A stretch of DNA of 64,000 bases from Bifidobacterium catenulatum DSM 16992 = JCM 1194 = LMG 11043 (lineage in GTDB: Bacteria; Actinomycetota; Actinomycetes; Actinomycetales; Bifidobacteriaceae). The DNA lies in assembly GCF_001025195.1 (NCBI RefSeq), contig NZ_AP012325.1, positions 682,001-746,000 on the forward strand, given 5' to 3'. The translations under genes and the position numbers were made by a program. The notes under the pieces were generated by a model, which did not search any database, was not told where the DNA came from, and saw nothing but the letters and a program-made list of their open reading frames with translations. Below, in pieces: positions 8,797 to 19,027 of this stretch (the first letter of the stretch is position 1; each line of letters starts with the position of its first letter).

Positions 8797-9507
8797 TTAA
8801 GCTGACGGAAGGGACCAATTCACAGGCTTTTCACCCGCGGCGATGAGCGCTTGATTGGCGCGTGAGAACGGCTTGGATCCGAAGAATCCATATCGTGCTG
8901 ACATGGGGCTTGGGTGGGGCGACGAGATGATGAACGCATTGGTGAGCAGCGGCTCCAACGTTTGCGCCTTGCGTCCCCACAGAATAGCGACCAAAGGCTT
9001 GGCGCTGCCGTCGGGATTGCGGCGGTTGTTGAGCGCCCTGATCGCAGCGTCAGTGACGATCTCCCATCCTTTGTCTTGGTGGCTGCCGGGCTTGCCTGCT
9101 TCGACGGTCAGACACCTGTTCAGCAGCATGACGCCCTGGCTCGTCCAAGGCGTCAGATCGCCGTTCGCGGGCATGGGGATACCGAGATCATCCGTCAGTT
9201 CCTTGTATATGTTGGTCAGGCTGCGAGGTATCGGCTTGACTTCCGGTGCCACGCAGAAGCTCAGTCCCACCGGGTGCCCGGGGGTGGGGTAAGGGTCCTG
9301 TCCCACGATAAGCACTTTGATGCTGTCGAACGGAATGGTGAACGCGCGTAGAATATTCGCGCTGGCCGGAAGGTATCGGCGTCCGGCTGCGATCTCCCCT
9401 CGGAGAAAATCGCCCATGTGGTGCACCTGTGGTTCGACTTCGGCGAGGGCGTTCGCCCATCCGGGCTCCACGAGGTCTTTCAATGGTTTGATGTGCGCTT
9501 GTGTCAT
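8797..9507 (-). CDS. ung: Uracil-DNA glycosylase
   Basis: Family 1 UDG, which removes uracil from DNA to begin base-excision repair. The 236-residue protein contains the water-activating loop [16 protein letters not shown] and the DNA-intercalating motif [10 protein letters not shown]; both are diagnostic. I start it at the ATG at 9507 (MTQAHIKPL), where homology begins and AAGG is just upstream; the frame is open to 9615 but the extra residues look non-coding. It is divergent from the LytR_C gene and immediately precedes moxR. Confidence 0.95.
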   Translation of the reverse strand: MTQAHIKPLKDLVEPGWANALAEVEPQVHHMGDFLRGEIAAGRRYLPASANILRAFTIPFDSIKVLIVGQDPYPTPGHPVGLSFCVAPEVKPIPRSLTNIYKELTDDLGIPMPANGDLTPWTSQGVMLLNRCLTVEAGKPGSHQDKGWEIVTDAAIRALNNRRNPDGSAKPLVAILWGRKAQTLEPLLTNAFIISSPHPSPMSARYGFFGSKPFSRANQALIAAGEKPVNWSLPSA

Positions 9508-9674
9508 GAACCTTACTGTACGACGTGTTGCGGTCCTGACGATTGACGTGGTCTGGTTTTCGCGGGATGGTTTCACGGGCGTGTGGAATAGGGTGGGAAT
9601 GCGGTTCGATTGCATTCTGACTGAGGTGGTCGGTACACTTGGCAGATAAGTGTGTGAGAAACGAGGTTTGCAAT

Positions 9675-10361
9675 ATGGCTAAGCAGGACAAGGAGACCTA
9701 CGATTCCTACGAGAAGGATGTGTACGACAATCCTCCGGCGGGGCCTATGGGTGTTCATCGTGGTGCGCGTTCTGCAGCGTCCCGTGCCATGCCGTACGTC
9801 ATTGTCATCATTGTGGCGCTGCTTGCGGGTCTACTGTTCTGGGGCGTTTACTCGGGTGAGATCAACAATCTGAAGATGCCGTGGTCGTCGCAGGAGAGTC
9901 CGACCACTTCAAGTGCCGAAAAGAGCAAGAGCGGCGAGAGCAAGTCCAAGTCCCAATCCGATTCCGCTTCCGGCAATAAGACGGACGCATCCAATGCCGG
10001 TTCGTCGACCGACTCGCAGCAAAACGATCAGAACACCGATCAGAACACCGATCAGAACGCCGAGCAGGCGGATAACGCCACTGCGCAGCAGGTCGTGAAC
10101 ACGGGCACCGAGGTACGCGTGGTGAACGCGACGAACATCACCGGTTACGCGCAGAGCAAGGCTGATGTGCTGGTCCAAGCCGGGTACACCAGCGTTTCCG
10201 CCAGTAATCCGACGGGAAATGTTCCTTCGCAGACCGTGGTTTGGTATCAGAACGAAACCGATAGGGCCACCGCCGAGAATGTCGCCCAGACCTTGGGGAT
10301 TTCTAATGTGCAGCAGAGCGATGGGCTTGTCACGCCGATCGTCGTGGTGTTGCTGGACTGA
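9675..10361 (+). CDS. LytR_C-domain membrane protein
   Basis: A 228-residue protein: a short cytoplasmic N-terminus, one membrane helix at about residues 40-60 ([19 protein letters not shown]), a long low-complexity Ser/Lys/Asp/Gln/Asn linker, and a C-terminal LytR_C domain ([21 protein letters not shown] to the end). LytR_C domains occur at the end of LCP cell-wall ligases and as stand-alone surface proteins, so a cell-envelope role is likely, but there is no LCP catalytic domain. The linker holds a tandem DQNT repeat. The ATG at 9675 is preceded by GAGG; upstream in-frame starts are less likely. Confidence 0.75.
   Translation: MAKQDKETYDSYEKDVYDNPPAGPMGVHRGARSAASRAMPYVIVIIVALLAGLLFWGVYSGEINNLKMPWSSQESPTTSSAEKSKSGESKSKSQSDSASGNKTDASNAGSSTDSQQNDQNTDQNTDQNAEQADNATAQQVVNTGTEVRVVNATNITGYAQSKADVLVQAGYTSVSASNPTGNVPSQTVVWYQNETDRATAENVAQTLGISNVQQSDGLVTPIVVVLLD
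10025..10060 (+). repeat. Three tandem 12-bp units in the LytR_C gene
   Basis: CGATCAGAACAC occurs at 10025-10036 and 10037-10048, then with one change at 10049-10060. Each unit encodes four residues (DQNT), so gain or loss of a unit keeps the frame and only alters linker length. Confidence 0.85.
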
Positions 10362-10383
10362 AAACGCCGTGGGTAACCATGTG

Positions 10384-10419
10384 AAGCCTTGTTCTCCTCG
10401 TGAGGGCAAGGCTTTTGTT
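10384..10419 (+). terminator. Intrinsic terminator after the LytR_C gene
   Basis: Arms AAGCCTTG (10384-10391) and CAAGGCTT (10407-10414) close a hairpin followed by a T-rich run. It separates the LytR_C gene from the groEL promoter. Confidence 0.8.
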
Positions 10420-10496
10420 TCCTTGAAATTCCAATGATTATGGCGTTTTTTATGAGGTTTGGTTTCTTGCTTACAGCGCAACCGTCGCCATTGAGT

Positions 10497-10523
10497 TTGG
10501 CACTCTCGGCCTGAGAGTGCTAA
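10497..10523 (+). promoter_or_regulatory. CIRCE operator 1 upstream of groEL
   Basis: TTGGCACTC, nine bases, then GAGTGCTAA: the CIRCE inverted repeat (consensus TTAGCACTC-N9-GAGTGCTAA) with one mismatch. It is the binding site of the heat-shock repressor HrcA. Confidence 0.93.
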
Positions 10524-10531
10524 TCTGCCAA

Positions 10532-10558
10532 TTAGCACTCGAGGAGTGGGAGTGATAA
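10532..10558 (+). promoter_or_regulatory. CIRCE operator 2 upstream of groEL
   Basis: TTAGCACTC, nine bases, then GAGTGATAA: a second CIRCE element with one mismatch in the right arm, nine bases after the first. Two tandem sites suggest tight or cooperative HrcA repression. Confidence 0.9.
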
Positions 10559-10605
10559 CTAGCAGCTGACGGCTGGTACGTTCTTCGCTTCGAAAGTGGG
10601 AATAA

Positions 10606-12249
<1,644 letters not shown>

Positions 12250-12295
12250 TCCAAGGGTTCGGTAAAGCCTAACGGCATAAGCGAAAAGCTATAAG

Positions 12296-12336
12296 CGGAG
12301 CCTGCTTCCCAAGATGGAGGCAGGCTCCGTTTTTTC
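12296..12336 (+). terminator. Intrinsic terminator of groEL
   Basis: Ten-bp perfect stem CGGAGCCTGC (12296-12305) with its complement at 12320-12329, followed by six T residues. Confidence 0.9.
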
Positions 12337-12379
12337 TTTGTGCCTGCTACTGCTGTGACCGTATCGGAAGTATCTGCCG

Positions 12380-12670
12380 CTACTGTGCGAACAGACGCGA
12401 CGCCTGCATTTCGGTTTCCGAATAGAGCATGGACGCTTGCGAAAGCGCATGCTGAATCGATTCAAGCGACTGCTCCATCTGCTGCTGGGCTGCCCGCCAT
12501 TGTTCCGCCACCGCATTGAATTGCGTGGCGGCTCCGCCGCGCCAAACGCTTTGTAGATTATTGAGATTGGCGTACATGCCTTGCACCGATTGGCGAATCG
12601 CTTGGATTGAGGCGTTCACTGCCGCGCTTGAGGATTGAATCTGTTCGCTGTCCACCTGATACTGTGCCAT
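12380..12670 (-). CDS. WXG100 (ESAT-6-like) protein
   Basis: A 96-residue protein of the standard WXG100 size: two helices flanking the turn SVWRGGAATQF, with a W-x-G motif near residues 43-45. WXG100 proteins form helical hairpins that dimerise and are usually exported by type VII systems. There is no EccC-type ATPase, EsaA-like protein or other secretion component here. A GAAAGGA precedes the ATG. It is a single gene, divergent from the TPM-like membrane protein and converging on groEL. It could partner the WXG-like hydrolase around 3 kb, but that is inference. Confidence 0.88.
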   Translation of the reverse strand: MAQYQVDSEQIQSSSAAVNASIQAIRQSVQGMYANLNNLQSVWRGGAATQFNAVAEQWRAAQQQMEQSLESIQHALSQASMLYSETEMQASRLFAQ

Positions 12671-12754
12671 AATGATCCTTTCGTTGTCGCGTTTTGTATG
12701 GCTGGTTTTTGCCGTTCCTCACGGTTGACGCATCCGAACGGTAATGTGGACTGT

Positions 12755-13648
12755 ATGGCAAGAGTGAACGCGATGAACGAAAAAACCAGGGTTGTGGTCG
12801 GAGGATGGCCGAATTCGTGCCCTACCGGCGTGTCGCACCAGGGGCAAAACTCCAAAAAACGTTGGAACGAAGCGCTTTGTGCACTTCTTGCCATGATATT
12901 GTGCTGTATTGCGATGATGTGGATAACTCCTGTCGGCAATGCGGATGAAGGTACCGGCACCGGAATCACGGCCACTGAAAACATCACCGACACCGAGAAT
13001 CTGCTCGGATCGAACGTCGCTGAAATTACGGACGCCATCAGCAAAACGAAGCAGGAAACCGGGGTTACCGTGCGTCTACTGTATCTGGCGAGCTTCAATA
13101 GCGACGAAAAACCTGCGAAATGGGCGAGCGCATTGTTGGAATCGCTTGATCCGAAGCCGAATACGGTGTTGTTGGCGGTCGCTTCGAATGACGGCAATCT
13201 GGTGGTTGCCGTGTCATCGAATTCCGACGAATGGCTGAAAACGAAGTCGACCGTCGACGCGCTTTCCGATGCCGCGCAGAAACCTCTGATGGAAAGCACC
13301 CCGAATTGGTCGAAGTCCGCGACCGATATGATGGACCAGATCGTAGTGCAGAAGAAAACCTCGACGTCGTCGCAGACGGTGCTGTTGGGTGTTGGCGGCA
13401 TGATTGCCGTATTGGTACTGCTGATTGTGATTATGGTGGTGTTTCATATTCTGCGCAAACGCGGCGTCATCAAGCGTAAGGTTCGTAAGCATGCGGGGAA
13501 GCATGCCGAGGTTGCCGTGCGTTCCGAGCCGGTGAAGGTGTGGAGCGTTGATGACGAGCTGTCCGCTGATGCGCCTGATAAGGAACCGACGCCAAAGGAA
13601 GATTCAGAATCCGTTCAGGAAACATCCAGTGAAAAGAGTGATGCTTAA
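12755..13648 (+). CDS. TPM-domain-like membrane protein preceding a two-component system
   Basis: A protein of about 297 residues. A hydrophobic segment (about 39-59) may be a signal anchor; the extracellular part (about 75-195) resembles a TPM (TLP18.3/Psb32) domain, with TENLLGSNVAEITDAISKTK and NTVLLAVASNDGNLVVAVSS; a second helix follows at about 208-232, then a charged tail with acidic repeats. The stop lies three bases before the response-regulator ATG, so the three genes probably form one operon and this protein may supply input to the kinase. The start is ambiguous: ATG 12773 is also possible. The family call is moderate. Confidence 0.65.
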   Translation: MARVNAMNEKTRVVVGGWPNSCPTGVSHQGQNSKKRWNEALCALLAMILCCIAMMWITPVGNADEGTGTGITATENITDTENLLGSNVAEITDAISKTKQETGVTVRLLYLASFNSDEKPAKWASALLESLDPKPNTVLLAVASNDGNLVVAVSSNSDEWLKTKSTVDALSDAAQKPLMESTPNWSKSATDMMDQIVVQKKTSTSSQTVLLGVGGMIAVLVLLIVIMVVFHILRKRGVIKRKVRKHAGKHAEVAVRSEPVKVWSVDDELSADAPDKEPTPKEDSESVQETSSEKSDA

Positions 13649-13651
13649 GGC

Positions 13652-14383
13652 ATGAGCAAGCCTATTGAAGCATCCATTGTCGTTGTTGATGACGAACCGT
13701 CCATCCGCGAACTGCTGGTGGCGTCTCTGCATTTCGCCGGTTTTGAAGTGAATACCGCGGCTTCGGGATCCGAGGCCATCGAGGTTATCGAAAAAATACA
13801 GCCTGATTTGATTGTGCTTGACGTGATGCTCCCGGATATCGACGGCTTTACGGTGACTCGTCGCATCCGCCAGGAGGGCATCACCACGCCGGTGCTGTAT
13901 CTGACGGCTCGTGATGATACGCAAGATAAAGTCATGGGCCTGACCGTGGGCGGCGATGATTACGTGACCAAGCCGTTCAGCCTTGAGGAGGTTGTCGCGA
14001 GAATCCGAGCCATCCTACGTCGTACTCAGGAACAGGTTGAAGACGATCCGATCATTCGCGTCGCCGATCTGGAAATCAACGAGGACTCGCATGACGTGTC
14101 CCGCGCCGGCCAGCCGATCGACTTAAGCCCCACCGAATACAAGCTGCTCCGTTATTTGATGGATAACGAGGGACGTGTGCTTTCGAAGGCGCAGATTCTG
14201 GATCACGTGTGGCAGTACGATTGGGGCGGAGACGCTGCGATCGTTGAATCGTATATTTCTTACCTGCGTAAGAAGGTCGACGGCCTCACGGTTGAGGATG
14301 AGAACGGCGAGAAGCGCAAGGTGGCTCCACTCATCGAAACGAAGCGTGGCATCGGCTACATGATTCGCGCGCCGAAGAACTAA
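13652..14383 (+). CDS. OmpR/PhoB-family response regulator
   Basis: A 243-residue DNA-binding regulator. The receiver domain has the acidic pair D13-D14, phospho-acceptor Asp57 in LIVLDVMLPDIDG, Thr85 and Lys107 (VTKPFS). The C-terminal winged helix contains SPTEYKLLRYLMDNEGRVLSKAQILDHVW and a terminal hairpin ending TKRGIGYMIRAP. It is followed after 13 bases by its presumed kinase. Best resemblance is to the actinobacterial PrrA/TcrA/MtrA-like subgroup; target genes cannot be told. Confidence 0.93.
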   Translation: MSKPIEASIVVVDDEPSIRELLVASLHFAGFEVNTAASGSEAIEVIEKIQPDLIVLDVMLPDIDGFTVTRRIRQEGITTPVLYLTARDDTQDKVMGLTVGGDDYVTKPFSLEEVVARIRAILRRTQEQVEDDPIIRVADLEINEDSHDVSRAGQPIDLSPTEYKLLRYLMDNEGRVLSKAQILDHVWQYDWGGDAAIVESYISYLRKKVDGLTVEDENGEKRKVAPLIETKRGIGYMIRAPKN

Positions 14384-14396
14384 ACGGTTCCCCACG

Positions 14397-16226
14397 ATGA
14401 GTCAGGATATCCGTCAGCCGTCGGCTGACCCGCAGAACACGCAGAAGAACGCCGCCCAGCCGTGTCCGCAACGTGTGCCCTTGCATCGGCGGATTGGAAG
14501 GAAGGTGCAGGCCATTCCACTGAGCACCAAGCTGGTCACCTGCATCATTGTGCTGCTCACCATTGGCACCATTGGTATTTCCTTTTCCATTCGCACGCTT
14601 GTAGGCAATTATTTGCTGCAGAAAACCGACAACCAGTTGGTGAATCAGGCGCAGATGATCTTCAATAGCATGGATTCGCTGGACAGCACCACAAGCGAGG
14701 ATGGCAGGAGCTTGGTGAACACGTACTATGTCGAGGTACGTGACAGCGAATACAAGCGTACGGGAGCGGGATCGGTGCCCATGCTTCGGGAGGGCGTGGT
14801 ATCCGAGCCGAGCCTGCCTTCCGACGGCAGTATCGATGGGGTTACGCTAGGAGAGCCGTTCACCACGCAGGCGGTGGTGCATGTCACCACCAGTCGGGTG
14901 CCGGATCATGCCATCATGCAGGCCGCGCAGTCGCCATGGCGTGTGGTAGCGTTGCCTTGGAGCGAGAAAAGCAAAGCCGGTGAAGTCAAAAACAGTGGCG
15001 TCGTGTTCATCGGATTGTCGCTCAGCGACCAGATTGACACTGCAAACACGTTGACGCGGTTCTGCGCCATGGTCGGCATCGCAGTGGTGCTGATCGGAGT
15101 CATCCTCGGCACCATCGTCGTGCAAAGTACGCTTGCTCCGCTGAAACGCATCGAAAAGACCGCGGCGAAGATCGCGGCAGGAGATTTGAGCCAGCGCGTT
15201 CCCGACTTGCCGGAGAACACGGAAGTCGGTTCGCTGTCCATGTCGTTGAACACCATGCTGACGCGCATTGAGGAAAGCTTCCACGCGCAGGAGGAAACGA
15301 CTGAGAAGATGAAGCGGTTCGTTTCCGACGCCAGTCATGAATTGTGCACCCCGCTTGCTGCGATTCATGGTTACGCGGAACTCTACAAAATGCAGCGTGA
15401 CATGCCGGGGGCGTTGGAGCGTGCCGACGAGTCCATCGCGCATATCGAGGCGTCCAGTGCACGCATGACGGTGTTGGTGGAGGATCTGCTTTCTTTGGCG
15501 CGTCTTGACGAAGGTCGTGGCATCGATATCACCCAGCAGGTGAAACTCACTTCTGTGGTGAAGGACGCTGCTGACGATTTGCATGCGCTTGATCCGGATC
15601 GTGGCATCACTTGCGGCCAGGTTGTGCTGCAGCCGGGGCAAGATATGAACAATCCTGCGAGGTTGACGTTCCAGCCGGGGCAGATGCCGGATATTACGCT
15701 GACAGGTGATGCTTCAAGATTGCGTCAGGTGGTGACCAATATCGTTGGCAATATCCACCGCTATACGCCGGCCGATTCGCCGGTGGAGGTTTCGATGGGC
15801 GTGCTGACGGCTTCCGTCAGCCCGGAGTCGTTGTCTCGCATGCCGTCGAACGAGCAGTCGCTACGTCACTTGGTCGAAGCCATCGAAGTCGGGCAGTCGA
15901 TGCAGGTGGGCATGAACTATGCGATCGTTCGCTTCAGCGATCACGGTCCCGGCGTTCCGGTCGAGGCGCGTTCAAAGATTTTCGAACGTTTCTATACGGC
16001 TGACCCGTCTCGAGCTCGGCAGAAGGGCGGTACCGGCCTTGGCATGGCGATTGCGCAATCCGTGGTCAAGGCGCATCACGGTTTCATCTGCGCTTCCGGC
16101 AGTGAGGGAACTGGCTTGACATTGACGGTGGTGCTTCCGGTGGCTCCGGTGGAGCCGCGTCCGTTAGCGCAGGTCAGTGACGAACGTAAGGGTGACAAGC
16201 GGGGTCGCAGGCCGAAAAAGCAGTGA
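14397..16226 (+). CDS. Sensor histidine kinase
   Basis: A 609-residue membrane kinase. Two transmembrane helices (about residues 40-65 and 222-244) flank an extracytoplasmic sensor domain of about 155 residues; a HAMP domain (LAPLKRIEKTAAKIAAGDLSQ) leads into the dimerisation domain with phospho-acceptor His314 and an ATPase domain with N, F and G boxes (FSDHGPGVP, GGTGLGMAIAQSVVKAHHG). The H-box reads HELCTPLAAI, with Cys317 where Arg is usual. The sensor domain's ligand is unknown. Cotranscription with the response regulator is likely. Confidence 0.93.
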   Translation: MSQDIRQPSADPQNTQKNAAQPCPQRVPLHRRIGRKVQAIPLSTKLVTCIIVLLTIGTIGISFSIRTLVGNYLLQKTDNQLVNQAQMIFNSMDSLDSTTSEDGRSLVNTYYVEVRDSEYKRTGAGSVPMLREGVVSEPSLPSDGSIDGVTLGEPFTTQAVVHVTTSRVPDHAIMQAAQSPWRVVALPWSEKSKAGEVKNSGVVFIGLSLSDQIDTANTLTRFCAMVGIAVVLIGVILGTIVVQSTLAPLKRIEKTAAKIAAGDLSQRVPDLPENTEVGSLSMSLNTMLTRIEESFHAQEETTEKMKRFVSDASHELCTPLAAIHGYAELYKMQRDMPGALERADESIAHIEASSARMTVLVEDLLSLARLDEGRGIDITQQVKLTSVVKDAADDLHALDPDRGITCGQVVLQPGQDMNNPARLTFQPGQMPDITLTGDASRLRQVVTNIVGNIHRYTPADSPVEVSMGVLTASVSPESLSRMPSNEQSLRHLVEAIEVGQSMQVGMNYAIVRFSDHGPGVPVEARSKIFERFYTADPSRARQKGGTGLGMAIAQSVVKAHHGFICASGSEGTGLTLTVVLPVAPVEPRPLAQVSDERKGDKRGRRPKKQ

Positions 16227-16262
16227 TGCAAACGCCTGAAAAGCCTGATTTGACGCTTATTG

Positions 16263-16296
16263 GCGCAAGAGATGGTATATATCCCGCCTCTTGCGC
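16263..16296 (+). terminator. Hairpin after the histidine kinase gene
   Basis: GCGCAAGAG (16263-16271) pairs with CTCTTGCGC (16288-16296). There is no T run, so this could be a weak terminator or a leader structure for the cold-shock gene. Confidence 0.45.
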
Positions 16297-16381
16297 TAAA
16301 CTGTATCTTTGATTTGTAATCGGAGGGCAGTTTTCTTTCGCTTGCCTGAAGGTATGTGGATTACGTAAGAGTGAGGTGACA

Positions 16382-16771
16382 ATGCCTAGCGGACGTGTTC
16401 GTTGGTTCGATGCGAACAAAGGCTATGGTTTTATTCAGAACGAGCAGGGCGCCGATGTGTTCCTGCCTGCAGCTGCCCTGCCGGAGGGCGTGAAGACGTT
16501 GCGCAAGGGCGCGAAGGTCGAGTATTCCGTGGTGGAAGGCCGCCGTGGCCCGCAGGCGATGGGTCTTACGCTCGTCGCGTCCGCCCCGTCTCTGGTCAAG
16601 GCGACGCGACCGAAGCCGGATGATATGGCCGCCATCGTGGAGGATCTCATAAAGCTGCTGGATTCCGCCGGAAACCAGCTGCGCCGCCATCATTATCCGT
16701 CGCCGGCCGAAAGCAAGAAACTGGCCACGCTGATGCGTGCCGTGGCCGACAACTTCGACGTACAGGAATAA
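16382..16771 (+). CDS. Cold-shock-domain protein with C-terminal extension
   Basis: A 129-residue nucleic-acid-binding protein. Residues 1-67 are a cold-shock fold with RNP1 KGYGFIQ and RNP2 DVFLPAAAL; a helical extension of about 60 residues follows (DDMAAIVEDLIKLLDSAGNQLRRHHYPSP), an architecture typical of the larger actinobacterial CspB-like proteins rather than 67-residue CspA. The ATG at 16382 has GAGG upstream; GTG 16376 is in frame but poorly spaced. The DUF3027 gene begins three bases after the stop. Confidence 0.9.
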   Translation: MPSGRVRWFDANKGYGFIQNEQGADVFLPAAALPEGVKTLRKGAKVEYSVVEGRRGPQAMGLTLVASAPSLVKATRPKPDDMAAIVEDLIKLLDSAGNQLRRHHYPSPAESKKLATLMRAVADNFDVQE

Positions 16772-16774
16772 TTT

Positions 16775-17899
16775 ATGTCCGATGCCACAATGGATCCCAG
16801 GGCGATAGCTCAAGCGGTGGCCATCGAAGTCGCCGATGAGGATAGTCAGGTCGGCGATTTCGTCGAAGCCATCGATTTGGGGGACAACGTCACTGATTTT
16901 CGTTTCGAAACCCGCGTGCGCGGGTATGAGGGATGGCAGTGGTCGGTGACGTTGTATCACGATGTCGAGTTGGATCATTGGACGGTCAATGAGTCGTCGT
17001 TGGTGCCTACCGACAAGGCGTTGCGTCCACCGGAATGGATTCCGTGGAAGGATCGTCTTGAACCGACCGACTTGGCGGTGACCGATTCAATCGGCACCGA
17101 TCCCGACGATCCGCGTATGGAGAAGGGGTTCCGCAAGGTGGAACCTGCTGAGCAAGGCGAAAACGTTTCTTCCGATGCGGAGTCTGCCGAAACGATGGAT
17201 GCCGGCGACAATACCGAGACGGACGCTGGTGGGGTTGACGGTTCACAAGACGAGAGCGCTGCAGCATCGGTGACTTCCGAAGAGGATATCGACGAGGCGG
17301 TTGAGGAATTCGACCTGTCCCGCCGACACGTGCTTACGCCTTTGGGACGTTCCCAGATCGCGAAACGTTGGTATGAGGGGCCACGTGGACCGAAGTCGTT
17401 GTCCACCAAAACGTCGGATGGCAATCCGTGCTCGACGTGCGGATTTTTCATTCCCCTGAAGGGTGAGCTGAACCTCCTGTTTGGCGTGTGCGCCAACAAG
17501 TGGAGTCCTGATGATGGTCGTGTCGTCTCCATCGACCATGGCTGTGGCGAGCATTCCGAGATCGAGCCTCCGGAACCGTCGCATCTGTGGGTGCAGTCGA
17601 AGCCGGCTTTCGACGACCTTCATATCGACATCATCGCTCAGACTCCGCGTGACGAGCGCAGTTCCGTCGAACTGATTGAACAGTTGTCAGTGGACGAAGA
17701 CGACAATCCGAACGATGAGGAGGAAGCCTCCGAAGCCGATATCGAAGCCAATACCGTGGATGACGACGCGAATCAGGAGGAAGTGCTCGAACATACGGCC
17801 CCGCAGAACGAGCCTGAAGTGGAAGCCACCGTTGAACTAGGCGATGACGAGGATTCGGAAGTCGAAGAGGTGTCTGAAAACAATGCGGAAGCCGAATAA
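16775..17899 (+). CDS. DUF3027 family protein
   Basis: A 374-residue actinobacterial protein of unknown function. The N-terminal half carries the family pattern GWQWSVTLYHDVELDHWTVNE and the PPEWIPWKDRLEPTDL segment. A separate module near residues 208-250 (CSTCGFFIPLKGELNLLFGVCANKWS and later HGCGEH) has Cys/His spacing consistent with a zinc site. The middle and the C-terminal tail are extremely acidic and Ser/Glu-rich, probably disordered. The adjacency to the cold-shock gene is seen in other actinobacteria, hinting at a shared RNA-related role, which is inference. Confidence 0.85.
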   Translation: MSDATMDPRAIAQAVAIEVADEDSQVGDFVEAIDLGDNVTDFRFETRVRGYEGWQWSVTLYHDVELDHWTVNESSLVPTDKALRPPEWIPWKDRLEPTDLAVTDSIGTDPDDPRMEKGFRKVEPAEQGENVSSDAESAETMDAGDNTETDAGGVDGSQDESAAASVTSEEDIDEAVEEFDLSRRHVLTPLGRSQIAKRWYEGPRGPKSLSTKTSDGNPCSTCGFFIPLKGELNLLFGVCANKWSPDDGRVVSIDHGCGEHSEIEPPEPSHLWVQSKPAFDDLHIDIIAQTPRDERSSVELIEQLSVDEDDNPNDEEEASEADIEANTVDDDANQEEVLEHTAPQNEPEVEATVELGDDEDSEVEEVSENNAEAE

Positions 17900-17910
17900 T
17901 CCGGTTTTAC

Positions 17911-17971
17911 TGCAGATATGAGAGAAGCCCGCATTCCCAACTTGGGGAAGCGGGCTTCTCTCATATCTGCA
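17911..17971. terminator. Very long bidirectional terminator hairpin
   Basis: A perfect 22-bp stem (17911-17932 with 17950-17971), with a further short TTCCC/GGGAA stem inside the loop. It sits between the convergent DUF3027 and universal-stress genes and can serve both strands. Confidence 0.88.
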
Positions 17972-17985
17972 AACGTTGCGAATGT

Positions 17986-19002
17986 TTAGTGCACGACGGT
18001 GACGGTACAATCGGCGAAATTGACGATCTGCTTGGAGACGGAACCGAGGAAATGCGCATCCAATCCAGACAGTCCACGGGAACCGACCACCAAATGGCGT
18101 GCGTAACGGGAAGCTGCGATCAGTCCCTTCGCCGCGGAGATGTGGAAGGCGTGCGATTCGATCTGGAAATCGTCGGGAATGCCGGCCGCGGGAATCTCCA
18201 CCGAATCGAGAAGCTCGTCAAGAATGCGTTCCGCGCGCTTCTGACCTACGGCGATTGGCGCGATGGCGTTCTCATACCCCTCGATGACACCGAGATCTTT
18301 CAGCTGCCAGCAGAACATTACCTGCAGGGGAGCATGATGCAGCGCAGCCAGATCGATGGCGAACCGCAGGGCGTGTCGCGATGTTTCCGATCCGTCGACA
18401 CCGACCACAATCGGACGCTGGCTTCTTGGCAGCGGGGAACCCGGCAGGTCGTATGTCACGGTGTTCTCCGAGGGTGTAAGCGCATTGGCGATGGCATCCT
18501 GCACGTTGGACTCCTCGTCGTCGAGAATGCGCACCACGGTGACTGGAACTTCCGCAGCCTCGGCGAGCGAAGCCGAAAGAGATCCGAGGAACCAGCGCGC
18601 CACACGGCCAAGGGAACGGCGTCCTACCACAATCTGCTGCGCGTCCCTGCCTATCTCCAGCAACGCGGATGTTCCTGTGGCCTTTACCGATGTTAGTTTG
18701 ACATGATCCTCATTGAGGGTCATGCCTTGCGAAGCCTCAGAAACCCAATCACGAAGCCTCTGCGCGATATCGTGACGGACTTCGGCCCATTGTTCTTCGT
18801 CTTCCGGCTCTGATCCCATATCCCAAGAATGGGACCAGGCGAACACCGCATTGACCTGCTGACCTGTAAGCGATGCCTCGTTCAGCGCCCAGCGTAATGC
18901 GGCGAAGGATTCGTCGGAACCGTCAACGCCGACGACGATGTCATGGAGACGGGTGTCTGCGATCGATTCGGAGCCGGTCGCATTTAGGGTGGTGTCGCTC
19001 AT
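17986..19002 (-). CDS. Tandem universal stress protein
   Basis: A 338-residue cytosolic protein with two UspA domains (about 20-165 and 195-338). Both retain an ATP-binding glycine signature: VGRRSLGRVARWFLGSLSAS and VGSRGLSGLDAHFLGSVSKQ. Each begins with the typical VVGVDGSDES / VVGVDGSETS strand. Two-domain nucleotide-binding Usp proteins are common in actinobacteria and act in stress and dormancy signalling. AGGAGG precedes the ATG. It is divergent from clpC across a 140-base region with two inverted repeats. Confidence 0.93.
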   Translation of the reverse strand: MSDTTLNATGSESIADTRLHDIVVGVDGSDESFAALRWALNEASLTGQQVNAVFAWSHSWDMGSEPEDEEQWAEVRHDIAQRLRDWVSEASQGMTLNEDHVKLTSVKATGTSALLEIGRDAQQIVVGRRSLGRVARWFLGSLSASLAEAAEVPVTVVRILDDEESNVQDAIANALTPSENTVTYDLPGSPLPRSQRPIVVGVDGSETSRHALRFAIDLAALHHAPLQVMFCWQLKDLGVIEGYENAIAPIAVGQKRAERILDELLDSVEIPAAGIPDDFQIESHAFHISAAKGLIAASRYARHLVVGSRGLSGLDAHFLGSVSKQIVNFADCTVTVVH

Positions 19003-19027
19003 TTTGGTGACCTCCTTGTTTGTTGCT

